A DNA stretch of 64,000 nucleotides from an uncultured Dehalococcoidia bacterium (GCA_958296115.1 OY282442.1:2586943-2650942), one strand, 5' to 3'. Positions 7,608 through 16,502 are shown, numbered from the stretch's first letter. A program made the numbers and translations. Notes: generated by a model from the letters alone, not told the origin.

Positions 7608-8882
7608 TCATTGCATCACCGCAGTCGGGACTGGCAAATGAAGGAAGCTCGCTGCTTCCACGCGATTGTTCTCTCCTAGTATCGCCAAGACACGAATATC
7701 TGTGCCATCCGGCGCCATTGTGTAAAGCACAATGTCATTCGGTTTCCCTCTGGAGCCGTCGAGGTCGTAGGTAATGCGAGCGGCGATTCTGGAGCCGTCG
7801 GGAGACCAGGAAGCATATACATAATAGCCGCCTATGCCGATTTCACGAAGGTCAGATCCATCTGAGTTGACCACGTAGACAGCCACCCCAGTCGCCAGAA
7901 TCCGAGTTCCGTCAGGAGACCACTCCAATTGGTCAAAGGCGTACTGAGCAATTTCGCTTAGATCAGAGCCGTCGTCCCTGACTGTGTACAGCGATGAACT
8001 GATCAATTCTAGGTCAACATTATCCTGGACGTAGTACCCGAATGCCAATGTCTTGCCGTCGGGAGACCATGCTGGATCAGATGTGCTCCAAAATACAGTG
8101 CTAGTGCTGTTGACGGAATCCCCGACGAACAGTCGTCTCGGGACCGTGCCGTCAGCGCGCACAGAATAGAGGACCACTCTGTTGCTGGGCCTCACACCTT
8201 CTTCAGATGCGGGAACGTATTCTACAACAAAGAAAGCTAGATTTTCCCCATCAGGCGACCACACAGGGGCAGGTTTGAGACTGCTAACTAGGGGTATTTC
8301 TCCCATAACATCTCTCAATTCGGACCCATCCGAATTCATTGTGTAGATGCTTCTCCGAGCAATTCCGAACGCGATATGGGCGCCGTCCGGCGACCACACT
8401 GGAGAGACGCTTACGGCACGCGAGTAGTTTGCGGCGCGCGAGTAGTTTGTGAGCATCCGCCTATCTGAGCCGTCCAACGCTGAAGTCACTATATTGTATG
8501 CGGTTCGATCTTCGCTTGGCGCGTTGTACACGATGCGGGAGCCGTCCGGGGAAATATCAGAAGCGCCGCCCACCGTAGCGGTGTACCACAGCCATTCTCT
8601 GGAGGCTGCGCCAGCGCCACGGTCGCGTCGTCCGGTACGTAGAGACTCTCTAGCGGTGTGCCTCATCCATTCTCCGGAGCCGTCCGAGCGGATGATGGCC
8701 GAGGGTGACAGAGCTATGTACTCCCCGTCGGGTGTCCACTGAGGTGTGAATCTGTAATACTGCTGAGCCGTCAAGCGTACCTGCTCCGCTCCCCTGGAAT
8801 CTTCAGTACAGAAAAACCCAGTCGACGCCGCCAGTATCGCCATCAACACCACCAATGCGAACAACGGCTTCACGCTCCTCAT
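7608..8882 (-). CDS. Exported TolB-like/PD40 beta-propeller protein
   Basis: The protein has 424 residues with an N-terminal hydrophobic signal segment (about residues 6-22) ending near a cysteine, but the lipobox is poor. At least five propeller blades carry the WSPDG signature of TolB/WD40-like repeats: VWSPDGAHIAF, VWSPDGENLAFF, AWSPDGKTLAFG, EWSPDGTRILA and SWSPDGSRIAA. It is probably extracytoplasmic and may bind other proteins or a surface ligand; no enzymatic motif is visible. The ATG at 8882 sits 7 nt after GGAGG, a better fit than the GTG one codon upstream. It splits the CoA-transferase and enoyl-CoA hydratase genes and looks like an insertion. Confidence 0.82.
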   Translation of the reverse strand: MRSVKPLFALVVLMAILAASTGFFCTEDSRGAEQVRLTAQQYYRFTPQWTPDGEYIALSPSAIIRSDGSGEWMRHTARESLRTGRRDRGAGAASREWLWYTATVGGASDISPDGSRIVYNAPSEDRTAYNIVTSALDGSDRRMLTNYSRAANYSRAVSVSPVWSPDGAHIAFGIARRSIYTMNSDGSELRDVMGEIPLVSSLKPAPVWSPDGENLAFFVVEYVPASEEGVRPSNRVVLYSVRADGTVPRRLFVGDSVNSTSTVFWSTSDPAWSPDGKTLAFGYYVQDNVDLELISSSLYTVRDDGSDLSEIAQYAFDQLEWSPDGTRILATGVAVYVVNSDGSDLREIGIGGYYVYASWSPDGSRIAARITYDLDGSRGKPNDIVLYTMAPDGTDIRVLAILGENNRVEAASFLHLPVPTAVMQ

Positions 8883-8901
8883 CACAGAACCTCCGAAGTC
8901 C

Positions 8902-8999
8902 CCCGCAGGTCGCGCAGAACGGCCCTGCCCTCGTCCCCAGACGGCGACTCGACCTTGATGACCTCCGCGCCCAGACGGGCGAACATCAGCGCTCGCGCC
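8902..8999 (-). pseudogene. Fragment of a CoA-transferase gene
   Basis: The translated sequence RALMFARLGAEVIKVESPSG followed by DEGRAVLRDLRG repeats two separate parts of the CoA transferase at 6344-7540 (about residues 22-41 and 75-83). They are joined by an internal deletion. At DNA level, 8906-8937 matches about 7290-7318 and 8931-8990 matches about 7425-7475. It is a remnant left on the far side of the TolB-like gene. Confidence 0.85.
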
Positions 9000-9008
9000 A
9001 TACCTGGC

Positions 9009-9800
9009 TCACTCCTCACTCCGCAATCCTCGCTTCTTCCCCTTGCGCCGCAGGAAGCCCTCGAACCCATCCTCGATTGGCGTGGGCAGCAGCTCGCCGG
9101 CCTGCGCTTCCAGCTCCCTATTGTGCATCTCCTTCCAGCCCAAGCCCACGTCCTCTATCATCAGCGCCTTGATGCCCCGCACCATCCGGCCGTCGTTCGC
9201 CGCTATCTGCCGTCCTATCTCAATCGCCTTCGATAGGACCTCGCCGGCTGAGACGAGATGGTTCAGCAGCCCGATGCGGCAAGCCTCCTCGGCCTCGACG
9301 ACCCGCGCCGTGAAGAGCAGCTCCTTGGCGGCCGGCCAACCCACCTGCATCGGCAGGTTCCAGGTCGAGTTGACCCGCCCATACGACGCCGCGAGGAACC
9401 GAAAGCTCGTGTTCTCGCAGCCAACCCGGATGTCCAGGCTCGCCGCCAAGACCGCCCCGCCTCCGTAAGCCAGCCCATTTATCGCCCCGATGGTCGGCTT
9501 CCGGCACGACGCGATATGCCAGGCATACTCCGCTCGCCGCGGGTCCGCCCCCGATTCGCCGGCCTCCGCCAGCGACGCCATCTCGTGAATGTCCGCTCCA
9601 GACGAGAACGCCCGCTCCCCGGCGCCGGTGATGATGATAGCCCCAATCTCCGCGTCATCCTCGAGCTCCCTTATCGCCTCGTCTATCTCACGCCCCATGG
9701 CGCGGTTCATGGCGTTCAGAACCGCGGGCCGATTCAGCGTCACGACGCCGACGCCCCGCTCTCTCTCGACGATGATGGTCTCAGGCGGCATGGCCGCCAT
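9009..9800 (-). CDS. Enoyl-CoA hydratase/isomerase family protein
   Basis: This 263-residue crotonase-fold protein has the family oxyanion-hole segments: FSSGADIHEM near residue 66, and GAINGLAYGGGAVLAASLDI near residue 110. These bind the thioester carbonyl of acyl-CoA. The position of the first catalytic glutamate (Glu144 of rat crotonase, usually in a PE-x3-G motif) reads FLAASYGRVN and lacks an acid. The second (Glu164) may be the glutamate of KELLFTAR. Simple hydratase activity is therefore doubtful, and an isomerase, hydrolase or other crotonase reaction is possible. The gene is upstream of the CoA transferase on the same strand. Confidence 0.88.
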   Translation of the reverse strand: MAAMPPETIIVERERGVGVVTLNRPAVLNAMNRAMGREIDEAIRELEDDAEIGAIIITGAGERAFSSGADIHEMASLAEAGESGADPRRAEYAWHIASCRKPTIGAINGLAYGGGAVLAASLDIRVGCENTSFRFLAASYGRVNSTWNLPMQVGWPAAKELLFTARVVEAEEACRIGLLNHLVSAGEVLSKAIEIGRQIAANDGRMVRGIKALMIEDVGLGWKEMHNRELEAQAGELLPTPIEDGFEGFLRRKGKKRGLRSEE

Positions 9801-9830
9801 GATAACACGCCGGGCGCCGCGCCCCCAGCC

Positions 9831-10682
9831 TCACCCTATCTCGAAAGACGTGATGCCCCAGGTGCGTTCGATGGAGATGTCCGGCGCCGGGCCAGTGTAC
9901 ATCCGCGCTGTCTCGAACTCACGGGTCATGCCGTGGCGCTCCGCCAGGGCGACCGCTTCCAGGTTCCCTTCCGGCGCGTCGAGATAGATAGGCTGCGACG
10001 GCTCTCCACGGGACTTCAGCGCCAAGAAGAGCACCTCCGCCAATTCGGGAGTATCCGCGAAAAGCGGACCAATCTTGTATCCGCGCCGGCATCTCCTCAT
10101 GACCCCGTAACCCGCAATGCCGCCCTCCTCCACGACGCCCAGCGCCACGCCTTCCGGCTGGCCGAGCCACGCTTTGGTGAATCGCCGCCGCTCCACAGGA
10201 AAGAACGGACGGGCATAATCGGCCGCGGCTTCATAATGCCGGGGCCCTACGTGGACGATTCCAGCCCCGCTCGGCATTTCGGCGCCCCCAATTCCGGCGT
10301 AGCGTATGCTGCGAAACGCAGGCGCGAACCCGGACTTGCGATAGTCGTCCTGACGCTCGACCACGCCATCGAGGCCCACGAGGCGCCCGCTCAAGTGGCG
10401 CATGCCCGCGTTCCAGATTCGCAGCCCGTAGCCCAGCCCTCGATACTCCGGCCTGACGATATAGAAGCCGATGAAGCCGAACTCGCCGTCGTACCTGATT
10501 GCCGAGAGTGACGAAATCGGCTCCGCGTCCAGATAGCCTATGAAGAAGCCCCGCGGGTCAGCGACGAGATAGCGGCCGCCGTCATGCAAGCCTGGATTCC
10601 AACCCTCCGCGGCGGCCCAGTCTACGACGGTCTCCACCTCGTCCCGCGTTGCGGTCTTTATGATGTAAGTCCCGCCGATCAT
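9831..10682 (-). CDS. GNAT acetyltransferase with YitH-like C-terminal domain
   Basis: The protein has 283 residues. The N-terminal half is a GNAT domain with the acetyl-CoA loop VRPEYRGLGYGLRIWNAGM (about residues 76-94). The C-terminal half resembles the second acetyltransferase-like domain of YitH-type proteins, with PIYLDAPEGNLEAVALAERH. The acceptor is unknown. Its ATG overlaps the stop of the McrC gene by 4 bp, so it is translated as the last gene of the mcrBC operon. That coupling hints at a role connected with the restriction system, though it could simply ride along. Confidence 0.85.
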   Translation of the reverse strand: MIGGTYIIKTATRDEVETVVDWAAAEGWNPGLHDGGRYLVADPRGFFIGYLDAEPISSLSAIRYDGEFGFIGFYIVRPEYRGLGYGLRIWNAGMRHLSGRLVGLDGVVERQDDYRKSGFAPAFRSIRYAGIGGAEMPSGAGIVHVGPRHYEAAADYARPFFPVERRRFTKAWLGQPEGVALGVVEEGGIAGYGVMRRCRRGYKIGPLFADTPELAEVLFLALKSRGEPSQPIYLDAPEGNLEAVALAERHGMTREFETARMYTGPAPDISIERTWGITSFEIG

Positions 10683-11995
10683 ATTGTCCGTAGAATAGGG
10701 CCTTGTTGCGCGGCCAGGCGTGAACGGCGCGCTTCACCCCGCAGCGCTCGAACCCGCTCCGCCAGCTCGCCGACCCGCCCGCGCAGGTCCTCGACGCTCC
10801 CCGACAGGTCGAGCGCCGCTACCTCGAGCTCCTTGCCCGCGTGCCTGACCTGGTACCTGGCCGGCTCCCTCTCGCCCTTCGCATAGACCAGCAGACCGCC
10901 CGGCAGGTCGAGCGCGGTCGCATACGCCAGCAGCTGGTACAGGTCGGCGTTGGGAACCGCCTTGCTATCAATCCGCTTGTACTTGGCGTCGCCAACGAAC
11001 GCGCAGGCCGGGCCGTCCCACCACGACAGGTCGGGCGCAAGCCTCACCTTGCCGCCCTCGTCCAGTGTAACGCGCGGTATCTCGTTGTCGGAACGGAACG
11101 TCCGCTCCGAGACCCCAAGCGCCTCACGCAGCGCCAGCGTCACGAAATCCTGGAACACCCTGTTCATGTCAACCAAGAAGCCCGCCGCCCGCGTCTCCCC
11201 ACGCTCGGCCTCGTATGCCCAGTGCCGCAGTATCAGCCGCGACAGCCCCACGACCTCGCGGTAATGCCCGTTGAGCCGGCCAAACTCGACCTCCGGCGGG
11301 TCTTTCGGCGCGAACCGCGCAGCCGACACGTCGCCCAGCGTCGACGCTATCCACCGAAGCCCCGCCCGCGAACGCGCGGACCGAATCCGCATACGCCCCA
11401 GCAGCGCGGCAGCCGCCTTCACCAGCCGGTTCTCCAGGATGTCGTCCGTGAAATCGTCGTACCGAAGTTCCACGGGCACGGCAACGCCGAACCTGCGCCG
11501 TATCTGCTCGGCCACCACTATCCGCCCCCGGACCGTGTGCAGCGCCTCCTCCTCGGTCCGATACCCGTGCAGCAGCCCGCGCGCGAACGCCCGCCGAGCC
11601 GCCGAATCCAGCGCAAGGGCCAGCGCCTCGACCAGCGAGTCCGCGTCCTCGAACGAAAACCCCTCGTCCCGCAGCCTGAACGCCCCCATCGCGTAGGACG
11701 CCAGGTACAGCGCTCGCCCAATCTCCAGCTTGGGCCGAATGGACACCGACAAGTCCCCAATCTCCAGCGCGCCGATGGTCGAGCCCGGCGTCAGGTGATA
11801 CTCGCCCTCCTCGCCCTGCGCCGGCTCGATGGCGAGAGCGCCCAACTCGGCCAGGGCGTCGCGCTCCTCGACAGAGAGCGGATACGGCCGCTCGCTCCGC
11901 TCGTGTTCCCGCAGGTCTATCTTAAGCGCTGTCAGAACCGGGCTCCGATTCGTCCCGCTCGCCGCTGCCGTTGTCCTCGCCCGACGACTCGGCAT
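10679..11995 (-). CDS. mcrC: McrC-like nuclease subunit of a modification-dependent restriction system
   Basis: The protein has up to 438 residues. The N-terminal part has the beta-rich McrC domain (HLTPGSTIGALEIGDLSVSI, IRPKLEIGRALYLASYAMGA). The C-terminal part holds the PD-(D/E)XK nuclease site: Asp322 in LAPDLSWW, and Asp336 and Lys338 in GDAKYKRI. McrC is stimulated by the McrB GTPase and cuts DNA carrying modified cytosines. The gene overlaps the McrB gene by 74 bp with the ATG at 11995; no closer standard start is visible, so the real start may be slightly downstream. Its stop overlaps the next GNAT gene. Confidence 0.92.
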   Translation of the reverse strand: MPSRRARTTAAASGTNRSPVLTALKIDLREHERSERPYPLSVEERDALAELGALAIEPAQGEEGEYHLTPGSTIGALEIGDLSVSIRPKLEIGRALYLASYAMGAFRLRDEGFSFEDADSLVEALALALDSAARRAFARGLLHGYRTEEEALHTVRGRIVVAEQIRRRFGVAVPVELRYDDFTDDILENRLVKAAAALLGRMRIRSARSRAGLRWIASTLGDVSAARFAPKDPPEVEFGRLNGHYREVVGLSRLILRHWAYEAERGETRAAGFLVDMNRVFQDFVTLALREALGVSERTFRSDNEIPRVTLDEGGKVRLAPDLSWWDGPACAFVGDAKYKRIDSKAVPNADLYQLLAYATALDLPGGLLVYAKGEREPARYQVRHAGKELEVAALDLSGSVEDLRGRVGELAERVRALRGEARRSRLAAQQGPILRTI

Positions 11996-13550
11996 TGCGA
12001 AGCCCCTCGAACTCGAACTCCGCGAGCCTGTCTTCCGACCCGTACAGATGCTCCTCCACGTATGGCAGCACGTTGTGATCCCAAATCAGCCGCGCCTTCT
12101 CCTCGTCCAGGTCCTCCTTCATGAAGTAGCTCGGCCCTATCGCCGCTTCCCTGTCCCCAAGCAGCTCGTTCGCGCGGTCAACCATGTCCGCAACCCACAC
12201 CATATCCGGCTCGTTAGCATCCAGCCAACGCCGCGCAAGCCCCTTGACCGGCCACCTGTCGGGGTGGAAATCCACGAAGTGGAACCGCCGCCGAAGCGCC
12301 AGGTCAACCAACGCAATCGAGCGGTCAGCCGTGTTCATCGTCCCAATGATGTACAGGTTAGACGGCAGCTCGAACGGCGCGTCCGAGTACTGGAGCCGCA
12401 TCTCTTTGTTGCGGTACTCCAGCAGAAAGTACAGCTCCCCAAACACCTTGGGCAGGTTGCCCCGGTTGATCTCGTCAATGATCAGGAAATGCTTCTCGTC
12501 CGGCCGCTCCCGCGCCATCCTCGCCATGTCCAGCAGCGGCCCGTCCCTCAGCTCGAATCCGGGCTGCCCGCCTATGAGCTTCGGACGGAATCCCTGCACG
12601 AAGTCCTCGTAGGCATACGACGGGTGAAACTGCGCCAGCCGCGCCCGCTCCTCCGACCCGGCCAGGCGCTCCGCCAACGCCTGCGCGGTATAGGTCTTCC
12701 CCGTCCCAGGCGGCCCCTGGAATATCACCTGCCGCTTGTCATCCAGCAGCTTCTCGATGCGCTGGAGGAACTCCACGGGGAACATGAGTTTATTGGCAAG
12801 CGCATCCAGCGATGTCGGCTGCTCGTCCAACGCTTCCTCCTCAGGTGGCGTTTCTAGCTGATGATATTTATAGATTCTTTGCTCCGCTAGATCTTTGTAC
12901 TCCCATGTCCACACGACCGACTGCGCTTCGAGGCGGTTGCTCGGTCTGGCGAAACCCTGTGCCTTTGCCCGTTCAATGATCTCGTCCAAGAACCCCAGCG
13001 CATGTTCATAGAATGCCCCTGCATCCGCGCCTCTGGGAGGCATTGGATAATCTGTACGCTTCATACCTTTTTCGAGGTATGTTACCTTGAGAGGCGGATA
13101 CGCCTTGGGGTCCAGCCCTATCAGGAGGATTGAGAGCACGTTCACCCTCGCTCCCCGCCCTTTAAAATTCTCGGGGCGGAGCTCGAACTCAGGCACTTTG
13201 TCCACGAACGTCCTGATGCGTTCGGCAATCGGCGTATCGCCCTCCGCCCAGAGCGCTTTCAAAGCCAGCAGCGCGTCATCTGGCCTCTCTTTGAACCATT
13301 TGGTAACCGGGTCCGACGAATAATAGATTGTGAGACCCCTGGCGAGACCCTTTTTGAACTCCTTTGTCACCCGCTCAACCGAACCACTGTCGTTGCTAGA
13401 GAGCGCCTCTTCACGCGCCTTCGCAAGACCTCGCCCTATCTCAAACTTCCAACCCCCATCCCCCAATCCCTCGTACTCGTCAAACTTTCCCGAGGCGATG
13501 AACCTCTGCGGCAACCTCACGTACTCGTCCAACGACATGACTTCAGCCAT
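11922..13550 (-). CDS. mcrB: McrB-like AAA+ GTPase subunit
   Basis: The protein has 542 residues. An N-terminal domain of about 250 residues of unknown recognition type precedes an AAA+ motor. Walker A is GPPGTGKT, Walker B is FLIIDEINRGN, and NTADRSI is the McrB signature used for GTP binding. It should recognise modified DNA, translocate using GTP and activate McrC. The N-terminal domain differs from the E. coli 5-methylcytosine-binding domain as I know it, so the modification recognised may differ. The start at 13550 follows an AGGAGG ribosome site; the in-frame TTG seven codons upstream is part of that site and was rejected. Only 13 bp separate it from the Xre gene. Confidence 0.93.
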   Translation of the reverse strand: MAEVMSLDEYVRLPQRFIASGKFDEYEGLGDGGWKFEIGRGLAKAREEALSSNDSGSVERVTKEFKKGLARGLTIYYSSDPVTKWFKERPDDALLALKALWAEGDTPIAERIRTFVDKVPEFELRPENFKGRGARVNVLSILLIGLDPKAYPPLKVTYLEKGMKRTDYPMPPRGADAGAFYEHALGFLDEIIERAKAQGFARPSNRLEAQSVVWTWEYKDLAEQRIYKYHQLETPPEEEALDEQPTSLDALANKLMFPVEFLQRIEKLLDDKRQVIFQGPPGTGKTYTAQALAERLAGSEERARLAQFHPSYAYEDFVQGFRPKLIGGQPGFELRDGPLLDMARMARERPDEKHFLIIDEINRGNLPKVFGELYFLLEYRNKEMRLQYSDAPFELPSNLYIIGTMNTADRSIALVDLALRRRFHFVDFHPDRWPVKGLARRWLDANEPDMVWVADMVDRANELLGDREAAIGPSYFMKEDLDEEKARLIWDHNVLPYVEEHLYGSEDRLAEFEFEGLRNAESSGEDNGSGERDESEPGSDSA

Positions 13551-13563
13551 GAACTCCCTCCTT

Positions 13564-13899
13564 TTATTCAATCACCAAAACGTCAATCGTCGTGCCAAGC
13601 GCGTCGGCTATGCGGGACAGCGCCGACGCGGAGCCGGGCTTGACCCCGCGCTCGATCTCCGACAGGTAGCTCGCCGCGATGCCCGTCCTCTCGGACAGCT
13701 CGCGCAGCGTGACGCCGAGATGGCCCCGAAACGCCGCCATCGGACTCTCGCCTCCCATGATAGCCACCGCCGCCTCATGGGGAACGCGGCTGTCGCCATC
13801 CGCCTCGACAGCCGCCAGCGCGTCCTCGAGCTCCTCATTCCGGGCAAGCAGCGCGTCGTACTCAGCCCGGGGCAGGGTAATGGTTCCTGTGTCAGCCAT
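13564..13899 (-). CDS. Xre-family helix-turn-helix regulator
   Basis: The protein has 111 residues. The N-terminus (TITLPRAEYDALLARNEELE) looks antitoxin-like. The C-terminal half is a classic Xre/Cro helix-turn-helix: LRELSERTGIAASYLSEIER followed by LSRIADALGTTIDVLV. It should bind DNA as a dimer. Immediately upstream of mcrB in the same direction, with a strong AGGAGG site, it is likely the transcriptional controller of the mcrBC operon. No companion toxin is adjacent, which argues against a simple toxin-antitoxin pair. Confidence 0.85.
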   Translation of the reverse strand: MADTGTITLPRAEYDALLARNEELEDALAAVEADGDSRVPHEAAVAIMGGESPMAAFRGHLGVTLRELSERTGIAASYLSEIERGVKPGSASALSRIADALGTTIDVLVIE

Positions 13900-13937
13900 A
13901 GGCCTCCCTCCTGTGCCGCACTCTCCATACTGCCATT

Positions 13938-14432
13938 TTAGTGGATCTCAAAATCCTCGTCATCCAGCTGGTGCCAATGCACGGCCCCCGACTCGAAGAT
14001 CTCCACGACGTCATCGTCCTTGCGGAGGCCCGCAACCGCAGGATGAGCGGGAATGCCCGTGCAGCGCGTCAGGAAGCGGGCATTGCGGGTCGCCTTACTG
14101 GTATCCCCCGCGTTCGCGGTGAAGGCGACCTCCATCACGATGTAGCAAGTCGCGCCCGCCTGGTCATTGGACTCCATGACGATGGCGGCATTGAGGAAGC
14201 CCTTGAGCTCGCTCCGAGTCATACCCGATCTGTCGCCGTGCTTTGCTATGGCTGCAATTTCATCGTCTTCGAGGGTCCTCACCCATGCGAGGCCCATCTC
14301 ATCAGAGACGAAGTCAGGTACACGCTTGACCCTTCGCGTGGCATGTGCCCTCAGCATCAGGTCCGTCCAACGGTCCAGTCTCGCCATCGCCGCCTCGTGC
14401 TTCTTCCCTATGGCATCCTGCGACGTAACCAT
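13938..14432 (-). CDS. Hypothetical protein, possible PD-(D/E)XK-like nuclease fold
   Basis: The protein has 164 residues from ATG at 14432, which is preceded by GAAGGAGG. The C-terminal segment CYIVMEVAFTANAGDTSKAT, then RNARFLTRCTGIPAHPAVAGL, resembles a group of uncharacterised proteins common in Chloroflexota and Thermus. Their EVSxT-like strand has been likened to a restriction-endonuclease fold. Asp and Glu residues before that strand could complete a metal site. It lies 38 bp upstream of the Xre-mcrBC genes on the same strand and may be the first gene of that defence cluster. Function is not established. Confidence 0.6.
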   Translation of the reverse strand: MVTSQDAIGKKHEAAMARLDRWTDLMLRAHATRRVKRVPDFVSDEMGLAWVRTLEDDEIAAIAKHGDRSGMTRSELKGFLNAAIVMESNDQAGATCYIVMEVAFTANAGDTSKATRNARFLTRCTGIPAHPAVAGLRKDDDVVEIFESGAVHWHQLDDEDFEIH

Positions 14433-14560
14433 GACTGCCTCCTTCGCCCCAGTATAGAGCATCCTAGCCCATATGCCGAATGAGCCGGCCCGACACTAGC
14501 CATGAGGCCATGCCCTGCCCTATAATCGGCGTGTCTTACTTGCGGCTGGGAGATGCAATC

Positions 14561-15373
14561 ATGGCGGACGAGCTCTTGCTGGAAAAGGTCGCCCACTGGC
14601 TCGAATCACGCGCGGGAGCGCCCATGTCCGAGATGCGGACCGGCCCCACGCCGGTCGTACCGCTGCGCCCGAACTCCAACGACTCGCTGCGCGCCCTCAA
14701 GATAGGCGGCAAGACCATCGTCGCATGCCGTCCGGAGTGGGTGGACCCCCTCCAGCCCATCGTGGACGACCTCGACCCCGACCTGCTCTTCTCGATGTTC
14801 GGCGCATACGAGCTCGCCCGCGTAACGCTGCGCGACGGCGTGGGCATATGGGGCCCCGTCTGGTTCCTGTTCGCCGACGAGCGGACCTGGCGGCCCATGA
14901 AGGACGACCGCGTCGTCATCCTCGAACCCTCCCAGCTCGCCGACGTGGACTACCGCTTCTTCTGGCACTGCCGCCCAGACTCGCTCGCCGGGTTCGCCAT
15001 ATACGACGGCGACCGATTGGCCGCCCTTGCGACCGTGTGGGACGACGGCGACCCCATGTGGGAAATAGGCATGGACGTCGTGCAGGACGCCAAGCTGCGC
15101 GGGCTCGGACGGGCCGTCGTCAGCGCCGCCGCGCGCTGGATCCTCGACAACGACCGCGTCGCCCTAGCCACCACCGCCCAGTTCAACGTCCCTTCCGCCC
15201 GAACGCTGCGCTCCGTGGGACTGCGCCGCCTCCTCACCGCCATGATAGGTACGGAGGGCGCGATGAACCTAGCCCCGCAGCCGCTCGGCGCCCCATTCCC
15301 AGGCGCGGAAACCCGCAACCTCTACCCAAAGTGGGCAATGAACCACGACATCCTCCCAAACAAGCAGGACTAA
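14561..15373 (+). CDS. GNAT-family acetyltransferase
   Basis: The protein has 270 residues from the ATG at 14561, preceded by GGGAG. The N-terminal 120 residues are not recognised. The C-terminal half is a GNAT domain with MDVVQDAKLRGLGRAVVSAA (acetyl-CoA loop) followed by FNVPSARTLRSVGLRR. The acceptor is unknown. The gene ends 4 bp before a SelA-like PLP enzyme gene, so the two are almost certainly co-transcribed and may act in one pathway of amine or amino-sugar metabolism. Confidence 0.82.
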   Translation: MADELLLEKVAHWLESRAGAPMSEMRTGPTPVVPLRPNSNDSLRALKIGGKTIVACRPEWVDPLQPIVDDLDPDLLFSMFGAYELARVTLRDGVGIWGPVWFLFADERTWRPMKDDRVVILEPSQLADVDYRFFWHCRPDSLAGFAIYDGDRLAALATVWDDGDPMWEIGMDVVQDAKLRGLGRAVVSAAARWILDNDRVALATTAQFNVPSARTLRSVGLRRLLTAMIGTEGAMNLAPQPLGAPFPGAETRNLYPKWAMNHDILPNKQD

Positions 15374-15377
15374 CCGC

Positions 15378-16502
15378 ATGAACATATACGACAAGCTCGG
15401 GGTGCGGCGCCTCATAAACGGCCACCACTGGCGAACCGCGCTGGGCGGCAGCGTCATGCCCCCCGAAGTGCTCGACGCCATGGCAGAGTCCGCAGGCTAC
15501 TTCGTCGACCTCGAAGGGCTGCACAGGCGCGCCGGCGAGTACGTCGCCGACCTCACCGGCGCAGACGCCGGACTCGTAACCGCAGGATGCTCCGCCGCGC
15601 AGGTGCTCCAAGCGGCCGCCTGCATGACCGGCCTAGACCACGAGAAGATAGCCCGCCTTCCCGACTCGTCCGGCATGAAGAACGAGATAGTCATACAGAA
15701 GTCCCAGCGCAACCACTACGACACGTCCTACCAGCTCGCTGGCGCAAAGCTGGTCGAAATCGGCTCCGACCAGGGCGCGGCCAGGGCCGAGCTCGAAGCC
15801 GCCATCACCGACAAGACCGCCGCCGTAGCATACGTCTGGGTCATGCGCTTCTACTCCCTCCCGCTGGAGGACGTGATAGCCGCCGCCCACGTGCGGAGCG
15901 TCCCCGTCGTCCTCGACGCCGCATCCGAGCTGCCGCCGGTCGAGAACCTGTCGCGCTTCATAAGAATGGGCGTGGACCTGGTGGCATTCAGCGGCGGCAA
16001 GGGCATCCGAGGCCCCCAGTCCACCGGTATCCTGGCAGGACGGAAGGACCTGATGCAGGCCGCGTGGGAAAACGCCTTCTTCTTCGGCAAGGACAAGGCC
16101 GGCATAGGCCGACCCATGAAGGTCGCCAAGGAGGAGATTGTCGGCCTGGTGAAAGCCCTCGAATTGTTCGTCGAGGCCGACCACGAGTCCGAGTGGGCCG
16201 AGTGGCGCGACAGGTCCACACGCATCGCCGAGACCGTCGGACGGCTCGACGGCGTGAAGGCGTGGGTCCACGAGGGGCCGATATATGAGGGGCCCACCGC
16301 GCCCACCGCTACGATAGAACTGCCTGAATCATGGGACGGCCCGACCGTCGAACAGGCCGAAGAGGGCCTGCGCCTCGGCGAACCGTCCATCCACGTCGGC
16401 GTACTGCCCGACCAGCGCCGCCTTTGGGTAGCCCCCGTAGCCCTCCAGAACGACGAGCACGCCATAGTAGCCCGCCGTTTGGTCGAGGAGCTCTCCAAAT
16501 AG
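15378..16502 (+). CDS. SelA/DgaE-like PLP-dependent enzyme
   Basis: The protein has 374 residues with the fold-type I PLP architecture. Lys208 in LVAFSGGKGIRGPQSTG is the expected Schiff-base lysine, and Asp180 in VPVVLDAASELPP the cofactor-ring aspartate. The N-terminus (YDKLGVRRLINGHHWRTALG) matches the L-seryl-tRNA selenium transferase-like group, which includes D-glucosaminate-6-phosphate ammonia lyase and related lyases. No selenocysteine genes are present, so a lyase or aldolase acting on amino acids or amino sugars is more likely than SelA. It is coupled to the preceding GNAT gene. Confidence 0.85.
   Translation: MNIYDKLGVRRLINGHHWRTALGGSVMPPEVLDAMAESAGYFVDLEGLHRRAGEYVADLTGADAGLVTAGCSAAQVLQAAACMTGLDHEKIARLPDSSGMKNEIVIQKSQRNHYDTSYQLAGAKLVEIGSDQGAARAELEAAITDKTAAVAYVWVMRFYSLPLEDVIAAAHVRSVPVVLDAASELPPVENLSRFIRMGVDLVAFSGGKGIRGPQSTGILAGRKDLMQAAWENAFFFGKDKAGIGRPMKVAKEEIVGLVKALELFVEADHESEWAEWRDRSTRIAETVGRLDGVKAWVHEGPIYEGPTAPTATIELPESWDGPTVEQAEEGLRLGEPSIHVGVLPDQRRLWVAPVALQNDEHAIVARRLVEELSK

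Noticed and set aside
13551-13571. TTG start giving McrB seven extra residues
   Set aside because: Those codons include the AGGAGG ribosome site for the ATG at 13550.
13564-13899. Xre protein as an antitoxin of a type II pair
   Set aside because: No small toxin gene lies on either side; operon structure ties it to mcrB.
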